A DNA stretch of 64,000 nt from Candidatus Kryptoniota bacterium (GTDB lineage Bacteria; Bacteroidota; Ignavibacteria; Kryptoniales; JAKASW01): positions 310,001 to 374,000 of the forward strand of contig DATCTN010000031.1 of NCBI GenBank assembly GCA_036567965.1, in the 5' to 3' direction. Positions 1 to 9,186 of this stretch are shown here, piece after piece. Made by a program: the position numbers and the translations under genes. Position 1 is the first letter of the stretch; the number at the start of each line of letters is the position of its first letter. Below the pieces are notes generated by a model, which was given only the letters and a program-made list of their open reading frames with translations, was not told the origin of the DNA and did not search any database.

Positions 1-504
1 TTTCAAGGCGATAGGTTCATGTTTGGTTCAGTTTTGATTTAATAATCGGCGTAAAGGTGTTAAACAGACATAATACTCAAAGCTCGGATTCTCATCCTGT
101 CCGTCTCCGGCGGATGATTGTTCTCGAAGCTTGGCTTATGTCGCTGGTCGCATTTCGCATTCCAGTTTTCAGGGATGACGCCATCCCTGTTCATCCTAAA
201 CTATTTTCCATTCCAAGTTGCGGAGTCGCTTCAGACTTCCTCCAGAGTGTTATCAGGAGTGTTAGTTATTTGCCGGCGAGTGTGGGAATCCCACTCCTCG
301 CAGCTTCATTTCTTGTCTCGGCCGAATTATTTTCGGGAGACAATACGCGAGTCAGGATATCGCCTCCGAAAGGTGGTCCACCAAATGATTCAGCAATCAT
401 ACACTCCAATCTCCTATTGAAACACAATACCGGTCAACACCGGGTCGAAATTCTGGTCGATCGCCTGAACTGTTCTCCGCGACAAAAAAACAGAGCAGGT
501 GTAT
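1..504. other. gene-free leader upstream of rng
   Basis: I recognise no gene here. Open frames in this stretch give proteins without family features and overlap each other on both strands, so I treat them as chance. One clean hairpin is visible: AGGGATG at 171-177 pairs with CATCCCT at 182-188 around a 4-base loop, without a T-run. A smaller interrupted hairpin lies near 279-297. The stretch may include the 3' end of a gene that begins left of the window and the 5' leader of rng. E. coli rne is known to be autoregulated through a long leader; whether that applies here is not shown. Confidence 0.5.
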
Positions 505-2133
505 ATGAAAAAGGAGATTGTAATCAATGAGACTGCTGACCAGGTTCGGATTGCTATTACCGAAGACGGCAGGCTCGCGGAGATTTTCGTCGATACTCCC
601 GGCAAGGAGCGTATGGTCGGGGACATTTATCTCGGCCGTGTCGCGAGAGTCATGTCCGGGATCAGGGCGGCATTCATCGATATCGGGCACAAGCAGGATG
701 CGTTTCTCCATTTCTCGGATGTAGACCCGAACATAGACGAGTACTCATCGCTGATCGGCGAAGATGATTCGGATGTCGATCACGAAGAGGATGACGAGCT
801 AGAGACAGCGCCGCCGGCAGGTCAGCCGCAGGGTCAGCAACAATCACAGCAGCATAATGCGCCGCGAGCACAGATCGCGCAACGACCATATCGTCCCGCG
901 CCGCGCGAAATCCATCTCGACCGCGGAAAGAGCATCATCGTCCAGGTCACGAAAGAGCCCGTTGGAAAGAAGGGCGTGCGTGTCACCAGTAAGGTGTCGC
1001 TGCCCGGAAGATATGTGGTCCTCCTCCCGTTCGACGGCCGCATCGGAGTCTCGAAGAAGCTTTACAATTTTCGGGAAAAGAAAAGACTCAGAAGGATAAT
1101 CAGAAGCATGCTCCCCGAGGGCTTCGGCGTCATTATAAGAACTGTGGCCGAAGGAAAAGAGGAAGAGCTCCTGAAGAACGATCTCGAACAGTTGATCAAG
1201 ACATGGCGTGAGATAGAAAAGAGCGTGAAGTCTGAACAGCCTCCGATCCTTCTCTATAAAGACCTGTCGACAGTTTCGAGTGTCATTCGGGACCTCTTCA
1301 ACAATGAGGTCCAGAGAGTCGTCGTCGATTCGAGGCGCTTGTACAAAGAGATCACTACTTACGTGAAATGGTTTGCGCCGACGCTTGTCGACAAGATTGA
1401 GTTTTATCGCGGGAAGCAGCCGATCTTCGATGTGTTCGGCGTCGGGAAGGACATGCAGGACTCGCTCGGACGCAGGGTGGCCCTTAAGACAGGCGGCTAT
1501 ATCGTAATCGACGTCACCGAAGCCATGACAGTCATCGATGTCAACAGCGGCCGCTACGCGGCGAACAAGGAGCAGGAACAGAATTCACTCCGGACAAACC
1601 TCGAAGCATCGCGTGAGATCGTCAGGCAGCTCAGACTCCGTGATATCGGAGGAATTATTGTGGTCGATTTCATCGACCTTGACGACGAGCGCAACAAGCG
1701 CAAGGTGTACGAAGAACTCCGCAGAGAATTCCGGAGGGACAGGGCGAAAGCAACAATACTTCCCATGACCGAATTCGGTCTCGTGCAGATCACGAGGCAG
1801 CGCATAAGGCAGAGTATCATGCAGTCTTTCAGCGAGGCATGCCCCATATGTGCCGGAACGGGAATCGTTCAAAGCCGGGCGACAGTCTTCTCTGAGATTG
1901 CAGGAAGACTCGGCAGGTACAAGGGCGAGGGCCATGGCAATACCGCGAAATTGACGGTCCATCCATATCTTGCTTCGTATCTTAAAGAAGGGAAACCGAA
2001 TAATCTTATAAAATTGATGTGGAAGAATAAAATTTACATCAAACTCGAGTCCGATTCCAAGATTCCCGTCAATTCTTATAAGCTCTACTCCTTCTCCGAG
2101 AAGAAAGACGTGACGGAAGAATTCAAATCGTAG
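505..2133 (+). CDS. rng: Ribonuclease G/E family endoribonuclease (RNase G type)
   Basis: This is a single-strand-specific endoribonuclease for rRNA maturation and mRNA decay in the cytoplasm. ATG at 505 is preferred over the GTG at 499 because GAGCAGG lies 5 bases upstream of it. The protein is 542 residues, the RNase G size, with no C-terminal degradosome scaffold. The N-terminal S1 domain (about residues 35-160) is split by an acidic then Gln-rich insert at about 80-125. The DNase-I-like catalytic core has metal-binding Asp345 (VIDVNSG) and Asp388 (VVDFIDL), spaced 43 residues as in E. coli RNase E D303/D346. The Zn-link cysteines follow at 446 and 449 (CPIC), again with the E. coli spacing. 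No partner gene lies close by. The family call is firm; RNase G versus a truncated RNase E is by length only. Confidence 0.96.
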   Translation: MKKEIVINETADQVRIAITEDGRLAEIFVDTPGKERMVGDIYLGRVARVMSGIRAAFIDIGHKQDAFLHFSDVDPNIDEYSSLIGEDDSDVDHEEDDELETAPPAGQPQGQQQSQQHNAPRAQIAQRPYRPAPREIHLDRGKSIIVQVTKEPVGKKGVRVTSKVSLPGRYVVLLPFDGRIGVSKKLYNFREKKRLRRIIRSMLPEGFGVIIRTVAEGKEEELLKNDLEQLIKTWREIEKSVKSEQPPILLYKDLSTVSSVIRDLFNNEVQRVVVDSRRLYKEITTYVKWFAPTLVDKIEFYRGKQPIFDVFGVGKDMQDSLGRRVALKTGGYIVIDVTEAMTVIDVNSGRYAANKEQEQNSLRTNLEASREIVRQLRLRDIGGIIVVDFIDLDDERNKRKVYEELRREFRRDRAKATILPMTEFGLVQITRQRIRQSIMQSFSEACPICAGTGIVQSRATVFSEIAGRLGRYKGEGHGNTAKLTVHPYLASYLKEGKPNNLIKLMWKNKIYIKLESDSKIPVNSYKLYSFSEKKDVTEEFKS

Positions 2134-2338
2134 CATCGGAAGAGAGAATGTTGTTGCTGAATCACGTCGATTATTTTTCTGCAATTGAAATCGCGGCGGA
2201 GGAACGCTTTCGCTCTCGTGACCGGCGTGAATCCCGAATCGGTGCTTAGGGCTCGACCTTCAGCCTGGGAGTCAGGGTTGAAACAGCTTGCTTGAGTTCG
2301 AAGATTTTGAAATGCACTCCAGAAGTCGGAGGATGACG

Positions 2339-2776
2339 ATGAAAAAAGAAAAATTCAGGATGCACTCGAGGAAGAGAATAGCACTCGTCGCGCATGACAA
2401 CAAGAAGGAAGAGCTTCTGGAGTGGGCGAAATTCAATAAGGATGTTCTCAAGGAACATGAACTCTTTGCGACTGGGACCACTGGCAAGCTGCTCGTGGAC
2501 ACGCTCAAGCTCCGGATCAAGAGGATGCTGAGCGGACCCATTGGAGGCGATCAGGAGGTGGGCGCAAAGATCGCTGAAGGAAAAATAGACATACTGATTT
2601 TTTTCTGGGATCCCCTCGAGCCTCAACCACATGATCCGGATGTCAAAGCTCTGCTCCGCATTGCGGTGGTGTGGAACATTCCCGTGGCATCGAACAGATC
2701 CTCGGCCGATTTCCTGATCTCGTCGCCTCTTTTTCATTCGGAATATGAACGTAAGGTCGTGTTGAAGATTAGCTGA
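2339..2776 (+). CDS. mgsA: Methylglyoxal synthase
   Basis: Converts dihydroxyacetone phosphate to methylglyoxal and phosphate, a bypass of lower glycolysis that relieves sugar-phosphate stress. The product is 145 residues, close to E. coli MgsA (152). Visible family motifs in order are the ALVAHD start of the first strand, ATGTTG phosphate loop, GPIGGDQ with the catalytic Asp, [17 protein letters not shown] with the catalytic His, and WNIPVA. The start chosen is ATG 2339, six bases after GGAGG; an upstream in-frame TTG (2288) would add an unconserved extension. The gene sits 76 bases before a phosphofructokinase gene in the same direction, so the two probably share glycolytic regulation. No glyoxalase I/II is adjacent; two VOC-fold proteins of unknown substrate lie far away in the window. 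Confidence 0.96.
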   Translation: MKKEKFRMHSRKRIALVAHDNKKEELLEWAKFNKDVLKEHELFATGTTGKLLVDTLKLRIKRMLSGPIGGDQEVGAKIAEGKIDILIFFWDPLEPQPHDPDVKALLRIAVVWNIPVASNRSSADFLISSPLFHSEYERKVVLKIS

Positions 2777-2852
2777 ATCAAACCAGGGCACTATTGCGCC
2801 ATTAAAATAGACAAATACGACATGGCAATTCTTAATCAAAAGGAGTGAAAGT

Positions 2853-4010
2853 ATGAGAATTGGAATTCTCACGGGCGGTGGTGATGTACCCGGTCTGAAT
2901 CCCTGCATCAAAGCGGCGGTCTACAGAGCCGAAGATGCGGGGGTCGAAGTAATCGGAATTAGGAGAGGCTGGGCCGGGCTGCTCTATTACAACGTTGATT
3001 CAAAGAACAATGATGAATGGATCATTCCTCTCAATAAGCAGAACACAAGAACTGTCGATAGGTCGGGCGGAACATTCCTTCATACGTCGAGGACAAATCC
3101 CAGTAAGGTGAAACCGAAAGACGTTCCGGATTTTCTTAGGGATCCGAAAAATCCACCAAAGAAAGATGACGCCCGTCTCGATTTTACTCCGCACGTCTTG
3201 CAAGTGTTGGAGAAACTGAAGATCGATGCGCTTCTCCCGATCGGTGGTGACGACACTTTGAGTTATGGCGTTCGTCTCCACAAGGAAGGATACCCGGTTG
3301 TCGCTATTCCTAAGACGATGGATAACGACGTGTTCGGAACTGACTACTGCATCGGGTTCTCCACCGCTGTGACGAGAAGCGTAAATTTCATTACTGCTCT
3401 TCGCACTCCCGCAGGTTCGCACGAGCGTATCGCGGTTGTTGAGCTTTTTGGCAGGAACTCCGGAGAAACTTCTCTCATCTCGGCCTATCTCGCCGGAGTC
3501 GATCGTGCCATAATTTCAGAAGTGGCCTTCGATCCCGAGAAACTGGCGAAACTCCTTCTGGAGGACAAGAAAAGGAATCCGAGCGACTACGCTATCATGA
3601 CGATTTCTGAAGGGGCACAAATGGTCGGTGGCAAGATCGTCGAGTACGGGCAGGCAGACGCTTACGGCCACAAAAAGCTTGGCGGCATCGGTCAAATTAC
3701 GGGTGACGCTTTGAAACAAATTACCGGCTCCGATATCATTTATCAGCAAGTTGCCTATCTCATGCGTAGCGGAGAGCCGGACGCCCTGGATAGAATGGTC
3801 GCAACAAGCTATGCGAACCTGGCGACAGATCTCGTGATTAAAAAACAATTCGGCCAAATGGTTGCGTTGAAGGAAGGAAAGTATACTCACATACCCATCG
3901 ACACCATAACGGAAGGATTGAAGCGCGTAGATGTCGGCGAGCTGTACGACACCGATCAGTATAAACCTAAAGTAGCTCACTTGCTCAACAAACCTATGTT
4001 CCTCTATTGA
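2853..4010 (+). CDS. pfp: 6-phosphofructokinase, pyrophosphate-type signature
   Basis: Phosphorylates fructose 6-phosphate to fructose 1,6-bisphosphate. The 385-residue protein has the PFK fold motifs GGGDVPGLN at residues 8-16 and an active-site PKTMDND at 153-159. Two positions that separate donor classes favour pyrophosphate: GGDDT at 131-135 has Asp where ATP enzymes have Gly, and Lys154 stands where ATP enzymes have Gly. In characterised PFKs this Asp/Lys pair blocks ATP and binds PPi. The enzyme would then be reversible and serve both glycolysis and gluconeogenesis. The start has a strong Shine-Dalgarno sequence (AAAAGGAGTG). The gene follows mgsA and is closed by a terminator at 4031. 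Donor specificity is inferred from residues, so ATP or mixed use is not excluded. Confidence 0.9.
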   Translation: MRIGILTGGGDVPGLNPCIKAAVYRAEDAGVEVIGIRRGWAGLLYYNVDSKNNDEWIIPLNKQNTRTVDRSGGTFLHTSRTNPSKVKPKDVPDFLRDPKNPPKKDDARLDFTPHVLQVLEKLKIDALLPIGGDDTLSYGVRLHKEGYPVVAIPKTMDNDVFGTDYCIGFSTAVTRSVNFITALRTPAGSHERIAVVELFGRNSGETSLISAYLAGVDRAIISEVAFDPEKLAKLLLEDKKRNPSDYAIMTISEGAQMVGGKIVEYGQADAYGHKKLGGIGQITGDALKQITGSDIIYQQVAYLMRSGEPDALDRMVATSYANLATDLVIKKQFGQMVALKEGKYTHIPIDTITEGLKRVDVGELYDTDQYKPKVAHLLNKPMFLY

Positions 4011-4030
4011 GTTGAAATTCTGAGATCAAT

Positions 4031-4066
4031 AAAAGCAGGATGGAATTATCCGTCCTGCTTTTTTAT
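4031..4066 (+). terminator. Rho-independent terminator after pfp
   Basis: AAAAGCAGGA (4031-4040) pairs perfectly with TCCTGCTTTT (4053-4062) around a 12-base loop and runs into a T-rich tract. It begins 20 bases after the pfp stop codon. Confidence 0.9.
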
Positions 4067-4069
4067 TTG

Positions 4070-4510
4070 CGGCCAGCCAAGCAACAAAAATTGGTTCCGC
4101 AATCCAATCGGCCGTTTCAACTTCTCTCGCTTTGCGATACTTCTAGGACGGGATTCAGATAGCGTTCAATCGGGCAGTGGTATCTGAATCGAAGGGAGAA
4201 CCCTTCCGGTGAAATGGCAGTGAGTTTCACTATGAGATCTTTGATCATTTAGCTACCGTAAATCTTGCCATCTCAGTTGACATCAGGGCTCGTAGCGTAG
4301 AGGGACCAACGCCCGCCAGTTCAACACTTGGGTGGAAGCCACCTGCCGGCCTGTTTTGGGGCCCTACAGGCTTGATTCAAAAATACCCGGGATTCAACTT
4401 CTTTCATGAGGCATGTTAGAGAGCGCCGATCAGGACCAGCCATCTGTCCAAAAATGCCCTGTGGTGGGTGTAGGTTAGTGGTGCTGTTGAGCATTTCAAC
4501 GCCACGACGA
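4070..4510. other. Hairpin-dense intergenic region, candidate structured RNA
   Basis: No protein gene is convincing here; a minus-strand 89-codon frame (4321-4590) has no recognisable features. Instead, successive perfect stems are visible: CGGCC 4070-4074 with GGCCG 4110-4114 enclosing ATTGG 4090-4094/CCAAT 4104-4108; GATTCAGATA 4152-4161 with TATCTGAATC 4181-4190; GAAGGG 4191-4196 with CCCTTC 4201-4206; GTGAAA 4209-4214 with TTTCAC 4225-4230; GTTGA 4276-4280 with TCAAC 4322-4326 enclosing GGGC/GCCC; GGTGG 4332-4336 with CCACC 4340-4344; GCCTG 4350-4354 with CAGGC 4368-4372; GTTGA with TCAAC near 4485-4499. I do not recognise 6S RNA, RNase P RNA, tmRNA, SRP RNA or a tRNA. The strand of any transcript is unknown. 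From 4511 to 4648 I see only the cytochrome gene leader. Confidence 0.4.
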
Positions 4511-4648
4511 ATGGAATAATTCGTTTTTTCATCGTTTTGGGTGCGATCACGGGAGTCGCTCTTGGCATTATCCTTGCTTTCTTTTGTCATGACATTATTT
4601 GAGAATTCTTAATTACTGCCAAAAGCACAAGAAAAGGAGATTTAAGCT

Positions 4649-6748
4649 ATGAGGAAAAGCTTGCTAACTGTTTCAGCGATGATCTTCCTCTCAGCTGGAT
4701 TGGCTTACTCGCAAACGACACCGAAGGCTGGCATTCAGATAGTCGGGATGTCCCCCTACATGCTAACGCAACATTATGGTTCCAGTGGTAGCTCAATGTA
4801 TGCGACTACCGGGCTCAATACTATCGGGGAGAAGACCATAGTTTACCTTCAGGCGATCGATTCTGCGGGAGGCACGATCCAGACTGTAACATGGTCTGTC
4901 GATAATCCTGCTGGCGGACACGCCGCTGTAGACAGCCCTTCCGTTCCATTTACTACAATTACCCTTGACACTACTGGCGCGTATACGATTAATCTCACCA
5001 TAAACACCGCCGGTGGCAACTCACAAACATCGACTGTTATTACTTCTGCAAATTATGTCGGTGTTGGTTCAATGGGCATTGTCACCAATGACAGTGCGAC
5101 GGCGACCGTCCCCCAGTGCGGAACATGCCATCAGGGTGCGCTTACGGGCTTAGGGTTGGATCCGAATGCGTCTTATTCAAACTGGATGCAAACAGAACAT
5201 GCCTCGATGTTTAAATTGGGTGTGAACGGGCACATAAGCTCGCACTATGGACAGAGTTGTTTGAAATGTCATACAACCGGTTACAACTCCAATGCGAAGA
5301 ACGGAAATTTCGCGGACGTAAAGGCTCAGTCCGGATGGACCTTCCCGTCCACATTGGGTGACAGTAACTTTGCACATCTCTATCACACGTCTGCCCAGCT
5401 TGCACAACTGGGGACGATCGGGTGCGAAAGCTGCCACGGCCCGGGCGATCAGCACTGGGGAGATGCTTCGAAGATTTCCGTTTCTCTGAACGCATCCGTC
5501 TGTTTGCAGTGTCACGATTCTCCTCCGAACGAGATCGAGGGGAGAATGTGGCTGAACAGTCCGCACGACAGTGCGTACACCCAGATCCAAATCGATGATG
5601 CGCCCTCGCCGAATTCGGCCTCGTGTGCACAATGCCATAACGGCGCTGGTTTTGCTGACTATGCAATGAATGGCAAAGTAACTCAGTCTAGCTATGCTGG
5701 AGTTCCTCTGGCTTGCGCTGCGTGCCACGACCCGCATGACGCGTCCAAGCCTTATCAGCTCAGGAAGGTCACGGCTGATACTTTAACGAACGGGTTTGAA
5801 ATAACCGGCGGTGGGAACGGACAACTCTGCATGAATTGTCACAGATCGCGCTCGTCGGTCACGTCGACTGTTGCTGCAGGCTATAAGTCGCACTTCGGTC
5901 CTCACAACGGTCCTCAGACCGATATGTTCTGGGGACAGAACGGGTATCAATTCGGAGACAACTCAATCACCGGGCTCAACACGCACACTCAGGTTTCTGA
6001 TGCGTGCGTGACATGCCACATGTCAAGCGTTGGCGTCGATCCGAAGGCTGTCAACATGCTCGGCGGTCACACCTGGAAGATGAGCGGTCCCGACAGCACG
6101 GGAGCTATGGTCGACAATACCACGGCTTGCCAGTCGTGCCACGGACCCATAACCGACTTTGATCAGATTCCTGCTCCTTATGACTACGCCGGGATTGCCG
6201 GCAGTGGACAGGTTCCGGGAGTTCAGACTGAAGTCGATTCGCTGATGAGCAAGCTGGGCTCCAAACTTCCCGACTCTCTGGTCGCAGGAACGATAAGCAC
6301 GAGCGGTGCCAAGAAACTCACGAAGGACCAGCTGGGCGCATACTGGAATTATATGCTGGTGCTCAAAGATGGAAGTCACGGTGTTCATAACGCCAAATAC
6401 ACTTTCGCCCTTCTCACGAGAGCCCTTGGCCTACTCACAGGAGTGAAAGTTGTAAGCGACAAGGTTCCTAACACCTATTCGCTGGAACAAAACTATCCGA
6501 ACCCGTTCAATCCTACCACGACCATCAACTTTTCGGTACCGAAGACCGGAATTGTAAACGTCGCAGTTTACAATTCGATCGGACAGCTTGTGAAAGTCCT
6601 GACGAACAACAATTATGTTCCGGGAACGTACCAGATTACCTGGAATGGATTGAACCAGTCAGGAACCTCCGTTGCTAGCGGAGTGTATTTCTACAAACTT
6701 GCTACTAAAGATTATACTAGCTCGATGAAGATGGTACTGTTGAAGTAA
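4649..6748 (+). CDS. Secreted nine-heme cytochrome c with T9SS type A sorting domain
   Basis: A predicted extracellular or surface electron carrier. Residues 1-21 form a signal peptide ending in AYSQ. An Ig/PKD-like beta domain covers about 25-135. Nine CXXCH heme-binding motifs follow between residues 157 and 498 (CGTCH, CLKCH, CESCH, CLQCH, CAQCH, CAACH, CMNCH, CVTCH, CQSCH); the spacing and GCESCHGPG resemble cytochrome c554-like multiheme proteins. Residues about 608-699 are a FlgD-like T9SS C-terminal sorting domain (NYPNPFNP, then GVYFYKL). The protein should therefore pass the outer membrane through SprA, encoded at 44.7-51.8 kb, and be attached or released outside. The redox partner and electron acceptor are unknown. 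The gene is monocistronic, with a strong AAAAGGAG ribosome site and its own terminator. Confidence 0.93.
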   Translation: MRKSLLTVSAMIFLSAGLAYSQTTPKAGIQIVGMSPYMLTQHYGSSGSSMYATTGLNTIGEKTIVYLQAIDSAGGTIQTVTWSVDNPAGGHAAVDSPSVPFTTITLDTTGAYTINLTINTAGGNSQTSTVITSANYVGVGSMGIVTNDSATATVPQCGTCHQGALTGLGLDPNASYSNWMQTEHASMFKLGVNGHISSHYGQSCLKCHTTGYNSNAKNGNFADVKAQSGWTFPSTLGDSNFAHLYHTSAQLAQLGTIGCESCHGPGDQHWGDASKISVSLNASVCLQCHDSPPNEIEGRMWLNSPHDSAYTQIQIDDAPSPNSASCAQCHNGAGFADYAMNGKVTQSSYAGVPLACAACHDPHDASKPYQLRKVTADTLTNGFEITGGGNGQLCMNCHRSRSSVTSTVAAGYKSHFGPHNGPQTDMFWGQNGYQFGDNSITGLNTHTQVSDACVTCHMSSVGVDPKAVNMLGGHTWKMSGPDSTGAMVDNTTACQSCHGPITDFDQIPAPYDYAGIAGSGQVPGVQTEVDSLMSKLGSKLPDSLVAGTISTSGAKKLTKDQLGAYWNYMLVLKDGSHGVHNAKYTFALLTRALGLLTGVKVVSDKVPNTYSLEQNYPNPFNPTTTINFSVPKTGIVNVAVYNSIGQLVKVLTNNNYVPGTYQITWNGLNQSGTSVASGVYFYKLATKDYTSSMKMVLLK

Positions 6749-6769
6749 CCAGGAATAGATTCGATGAAA

Positions 6770-6805
6770 AGAGTCCGTCGTGAGAATATCGTGACGGACT
6801 TTTTT
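6770..6805 (+). terminator. Rho-independent terminator after the cytochrome gene
   Basis: AGTCCGTC (6772-6779) pairs with GACGGACT (6793-6800) and is followed by a run of T. It lies between the cytochrome gene and the convergent yraN gene. Confidence 0.85.
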
Positions 6806-6837
6806 ATTTCTATGACCGCACTCGCGGAGATAGGAAT

Positions 6838-7188
6838 TCAGTGAAAAGCATCTTCGATAAGACGAATCTTTGTCGTTTTACCGCTTTGTTCCACGACTAT
6901 CACGTCGAACCTGTAATCAAAATCTCCAGGCTCTCTTGATGAGATAAATCCTTCCGCGACTTTTCTTATTTGACCTTGTTTCCTCGAATCCACCGCTTCC
7001 TCACCGCCTCCGTAGGTTTTGCTTCGTCTCGTCTTCACCTCGCAGAAGACAATCAGGTCATCCTTTTTCGCTATAAGGTCTATTTCTCCGCGGTCATATT
7101 TAAAATTTCTTTCCAGGATTTCGTAACCCCTCCTTTGGAGAAATTCGGAAGCGAGTTTCTCACCTCTGGCTCCTACGACTTTATTCAC
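6838..7188 (-). CDS. yraN: YraN/UPF0102 family nuclease-like protein
   Basis: A small protein of the YraN (UPF0102) family with a restriction-endonuclease-like fold; its cellular role is unresolved, though DNA processing is suspected from its usual company with RNase HII. Family features are GARGEKLASEFL near the N-terminus, RGEIDLIA with the acidic metal ligands, and VFCEVKTR with the E-x-K of the nuclease core. I place the start at GTG 7188, preceded by GGAG at a 6-base distance and overlapping the rnhB stop by 8 bases. This gives 116 residues, the family's usual length. A longer frame reaching back to 7263 would overlap rnhB by 83 bases and adds an unconserved leader. Translational coupling to rnhB is likely. 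Confidence 0.9.
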   Translation of the reverse strand: MNKVVGARGEKLASEFLQRRGYEILERNFKYDRGEIDLIAKKDDLIVFCEVKTRRSKTYGGGEEAVDSRKQGQIRKVAEGFISSREPGDFDYRFDVIVVEQSGKTTKIRLIEDAFH

Positions 7189-7801
7189 CTGCAGCTCCGA
7201 ACGACGGAATCGTGAAGCTCCTCCTGTGTATCGGTGAATAGCCGTGACTGCGAATGGCCTCAAGATGTTGTGACGTAAGGTATCCCTTGTTCTTTTCGAA
7301 CGAATACTCCGGGTATTCGTTCGCGTACTGTAGCATCAGCCTGTCCCGCGACGTCTTCGCGAGAATTGAGGCAGCAGCGATTGAATACACGGTCGCATCT
7401 CCTTTGACCACAGAGATGCAGGTACGACCGCTTACGTTCAGGAATTTCCCGTCTATCAGGATGACCTGCGGAACCGTGTTCAGAAATTCTATTACCTTCC
7501 TCACGGCAAGGCGGGTGGCGTTCAATATGTTGATTGAATCGATTATGTCGTTGGGGATGTGAACGATGGAGAATGCGAGTGCAGTCTCTTTAATACATTC
7601 CGCTGCAGCCTCACGCCGGTTTGCCGGGAGTGATTTCGAATCGCGGATATCGGTCAAGAACTTATCAACAGGTAGGATGACAGCTGCCGCCGTGACCGGT
7701 CCCGCAACCGGGCCCCTCCCGGCTTCGTCCACGCCCGCGATGTACTTGATGCCATGATGGTACAGGAGCTTTTCAATGTCCTGGGTGGGGGATCTCTTCA
7801 T
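7181..7801 (-). CDS. rnhB: Ribonuclease HII
   Basis: Removes ribonucleotides and RNA primers from RNA-DNA hybrids. The 206-residue protein shows the RNase HII signature AGVDEAGRGPVAGPV near residue 20 with the first Asp-Glu pair, an IRDSKSL motif, VILIDG with the third acidic residue, and VVKGDATVYSIAAASILAK covering the fourth, followed by KTSRDRLM and HRRSF near the end. It is first in a two-gene unit with yraN. No Shine-Dalgarno sequence precedes the ATG; a TAAATT -10-like hexamer lies 9 bases upstream (7816-7811), so the mRNA may be leaderless or nearly so. Confidence 0.97.
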   Translation of the reverse strand: MKRSPTQDIEKLLYHHGIKYIAGVDEAGRGPVAGPVTAAAVILPVDKFLTDIRDSKSLPANRREAAAECIKETALAFSIVHIPNDIIDSINILNATRLAVRKVIEFLNTVPQVILIDGKFLNVSGRTCISVVKGDATVYSIAAASILAKTSRDRLMLQYANEYPEYSFEKNKGYLTSQHLEAIRSHGYSPIHRRSFTIPSFGAAGE

Positions 7802-7862
7802 TTCACGGGTAATTTAGACAATCTGACTCGAAATATCGCAACGGCGGCAGCCGTTTCCTAGA

Positions 7863-7891
7863 TTGATAATTGACGGTTCGTTTGTTAAGAT
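7863..7891 (+). promoter_or_regulatory. Candidate promoter of the nfeD-slipin operon
   Basis: TTGATA (7863-7868), a 17-base spacer and TAAGAT (7886-7891) lie in the divergent gap to rnhB. The GTG start codon begins six bases after the -10 hexamer, so transcription would start at or next to the start codon. Confidence 0.45.
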
Positions 7892-7897
7892 TACAAA

Positions 7898-9178
7898 GTG
7901 AAGACGATAGCAGCGCTTGTAATTCTTCTTGTGGGATTGGGCAAAGCAGATTCTCGTGAAAAAGTAGTCATGATGATTCGCGTCGATGCAGCGATTACTC
8001 CGGCGGCGGCGGAATACATCGTGAACTCGATCTCCGACGCGGAAAAAGGGAACGTTTCGGCTCTGGTGATTGAATTGAATACGCCGGGCGGGCTGCTGGA
8101 ATCCACCAGGAAAATAGTCCAGGGAATCCTGGGATCATCAGTGCCCGTGATTGTGTATGTTGCTCCGAGCGGCTCACGGGCGGGTTCGGCAGGTGTGTTT
8201 ATTACTCTGTCTGCAAATATTGCAGCCATGGCGCCTGGAACAAACATTGGCGCCGCTCACCCCGTCGGCACCGGGAGCGAAGACACGTCATCGGTGATGT
8301 TCGAGAAGATCACGAACGACGCGGCAGCTTTTGTCCGGGCGATTGCCGAAAAAAGACACCGGAATGTCTCCTGGGCTGAGAATGCGGTAAGGCGGAGCAT
8401 CTCGAATTCTGAGACTGAGGCGCTCAAAGATGGCGTTATCGATCTTGTCTCCCCGAATCTCGATTCCCTTCTCCATGAGATCAACGGCGAGACGGTGGAG
8501 ACAAGCGCGGGAAAAGTCGTCCTCTCCACAGAGAATGCCAGAATCCAATTTGTGCCCATGAACTGGCGCGAGCAGTTTCTGGGGATCATCAGCGACCCGA
8601 ATATCACGTATATCCTGATGATGGTCGGGATTTTCGGGATAATGTTCGAACTCTTCAATCCCGGATCGATACTCCCCGGTGTCGTCGGCGCGATCTCGCT
8701 CATACTGGCGTTCTACGCTTTTCAAACCCTCCCAATTAATTTTGCCGGTCTTGCCCTGATTGTTCTCTCGATTATCCTTTTCGTCGCGGAAATAAAAATA
8801 GTGACTCACGGCTTGCTGGCAATCGGCGGGGTCATCTCGCTCTTCCTGGGCTCGATCATGCTCATAAGTTCGCCGTTCGAACTGGTCAGCATCTCGCTGA
8901 CGGTGATTATCACAACTGTCGTTGTAGCTGCAGCTTTCTTCCTGGGTATTGTTGGTGTCGGATTAAAAGCTCAGAGACGCAAGCCGACAACTGGAGTTGA
9001 GGGGTTGGTAGGAGAGAAAGGCCTCGCTATGACCGACTTGAGTCCTGGAACCGTCGGACAGGTCAGTGTTCACGGAGAGATATGGAAAGCTACGTCGGAT
9101 GAAAACGTGAAATCAGGGGAGTCAATCATCGTAGAATCCTGCGTCGAACTGGTTCTGAAAGTCAAACAATCAAAGTAG
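7898..9178 (+). CDS. NfeD-family membrane-bound serine protease (ClpP-class)
   Basis: A membrane protease of the NfeD1b / stomatin-operon-partner type. Residues 1-18 form a hydrophobic signal or anchor. A ClpP/SppA-like protease domain (about 22-210) has the oxyanion loop NTPGG and nucleophile Ser97 in SGSRAGSAG; Lys137 in FEKITND is the likely base, matching the Ser97/Lys138 pair of archaeal PH1510. Four to five membrane spans follow (about 225-350), then a C-terminal NfeD OB-fold domain starting with a GLVGEKG motif. The next gene, 8 bases downstream, encodes a stomatin-like SPFH protein, the substrate and partner of such proteases in characterised pairs. Start is GTG 7898; there is no Shine-Dalgarno sequence. 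The inferred role is membrane protein quality control. Confidence 0.92.
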   Translation: MKTIAALVILLVGLGKADSREKVVMMIRVDAAITPAAAEYIVNSISDAEKGNVSALVIELNTPGGLLESTRKIVQGILGSSVPVIVYVAPSGSRAGSAGVFITLSANIAAMAPGTNIGAAHPVGTGSEDTSSVMFEKITNDAAAFVRAIAEKRHRNVSWAENAVRRSISNSETEALKDGVIDLVSPNLDSLLHEINGETVETSAGKVVLSTENARIQFVPMNWREQFLGIISDPNITYILMMVGIFGIMFELFNPGSILPGVVGAISLILAFYAFQTLPINFAGLALIVLSIILFVAEIKIVTHGLLAIGGVISLFLGSIMLISSPFELVSISLTVIITTVVVAAAFFLGIVGVGLKAQRRKPTTGVEGLVGEKGLAMTDLSPGTVGQVSVHGEIWKATSDENVKSGESIIVESCVELVLKVKQSK

Positions 9179-9186
9179 AGGATTAT

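Noticed and set aside
57-530. 157-codon frame upstream of rng
   Set aside because: Overlaps the rng start, has no ribosome site and an amino acid mix typical of a non-coding frame.
4320-4490. Motifs GTTCAAC, ATTCAAC and GTTGAGC resembling integron attC core sites
   Set aside because: The sites do not pair as an attC palindrome, no cassette array or integrase is present, and the words are short enough for chance.
4321-4590. Minus-strand 89-codon frame
   Set aside because: No ribosome site, signal or family feature; it lies over the hairpin region, whose structure explains the sequence better.
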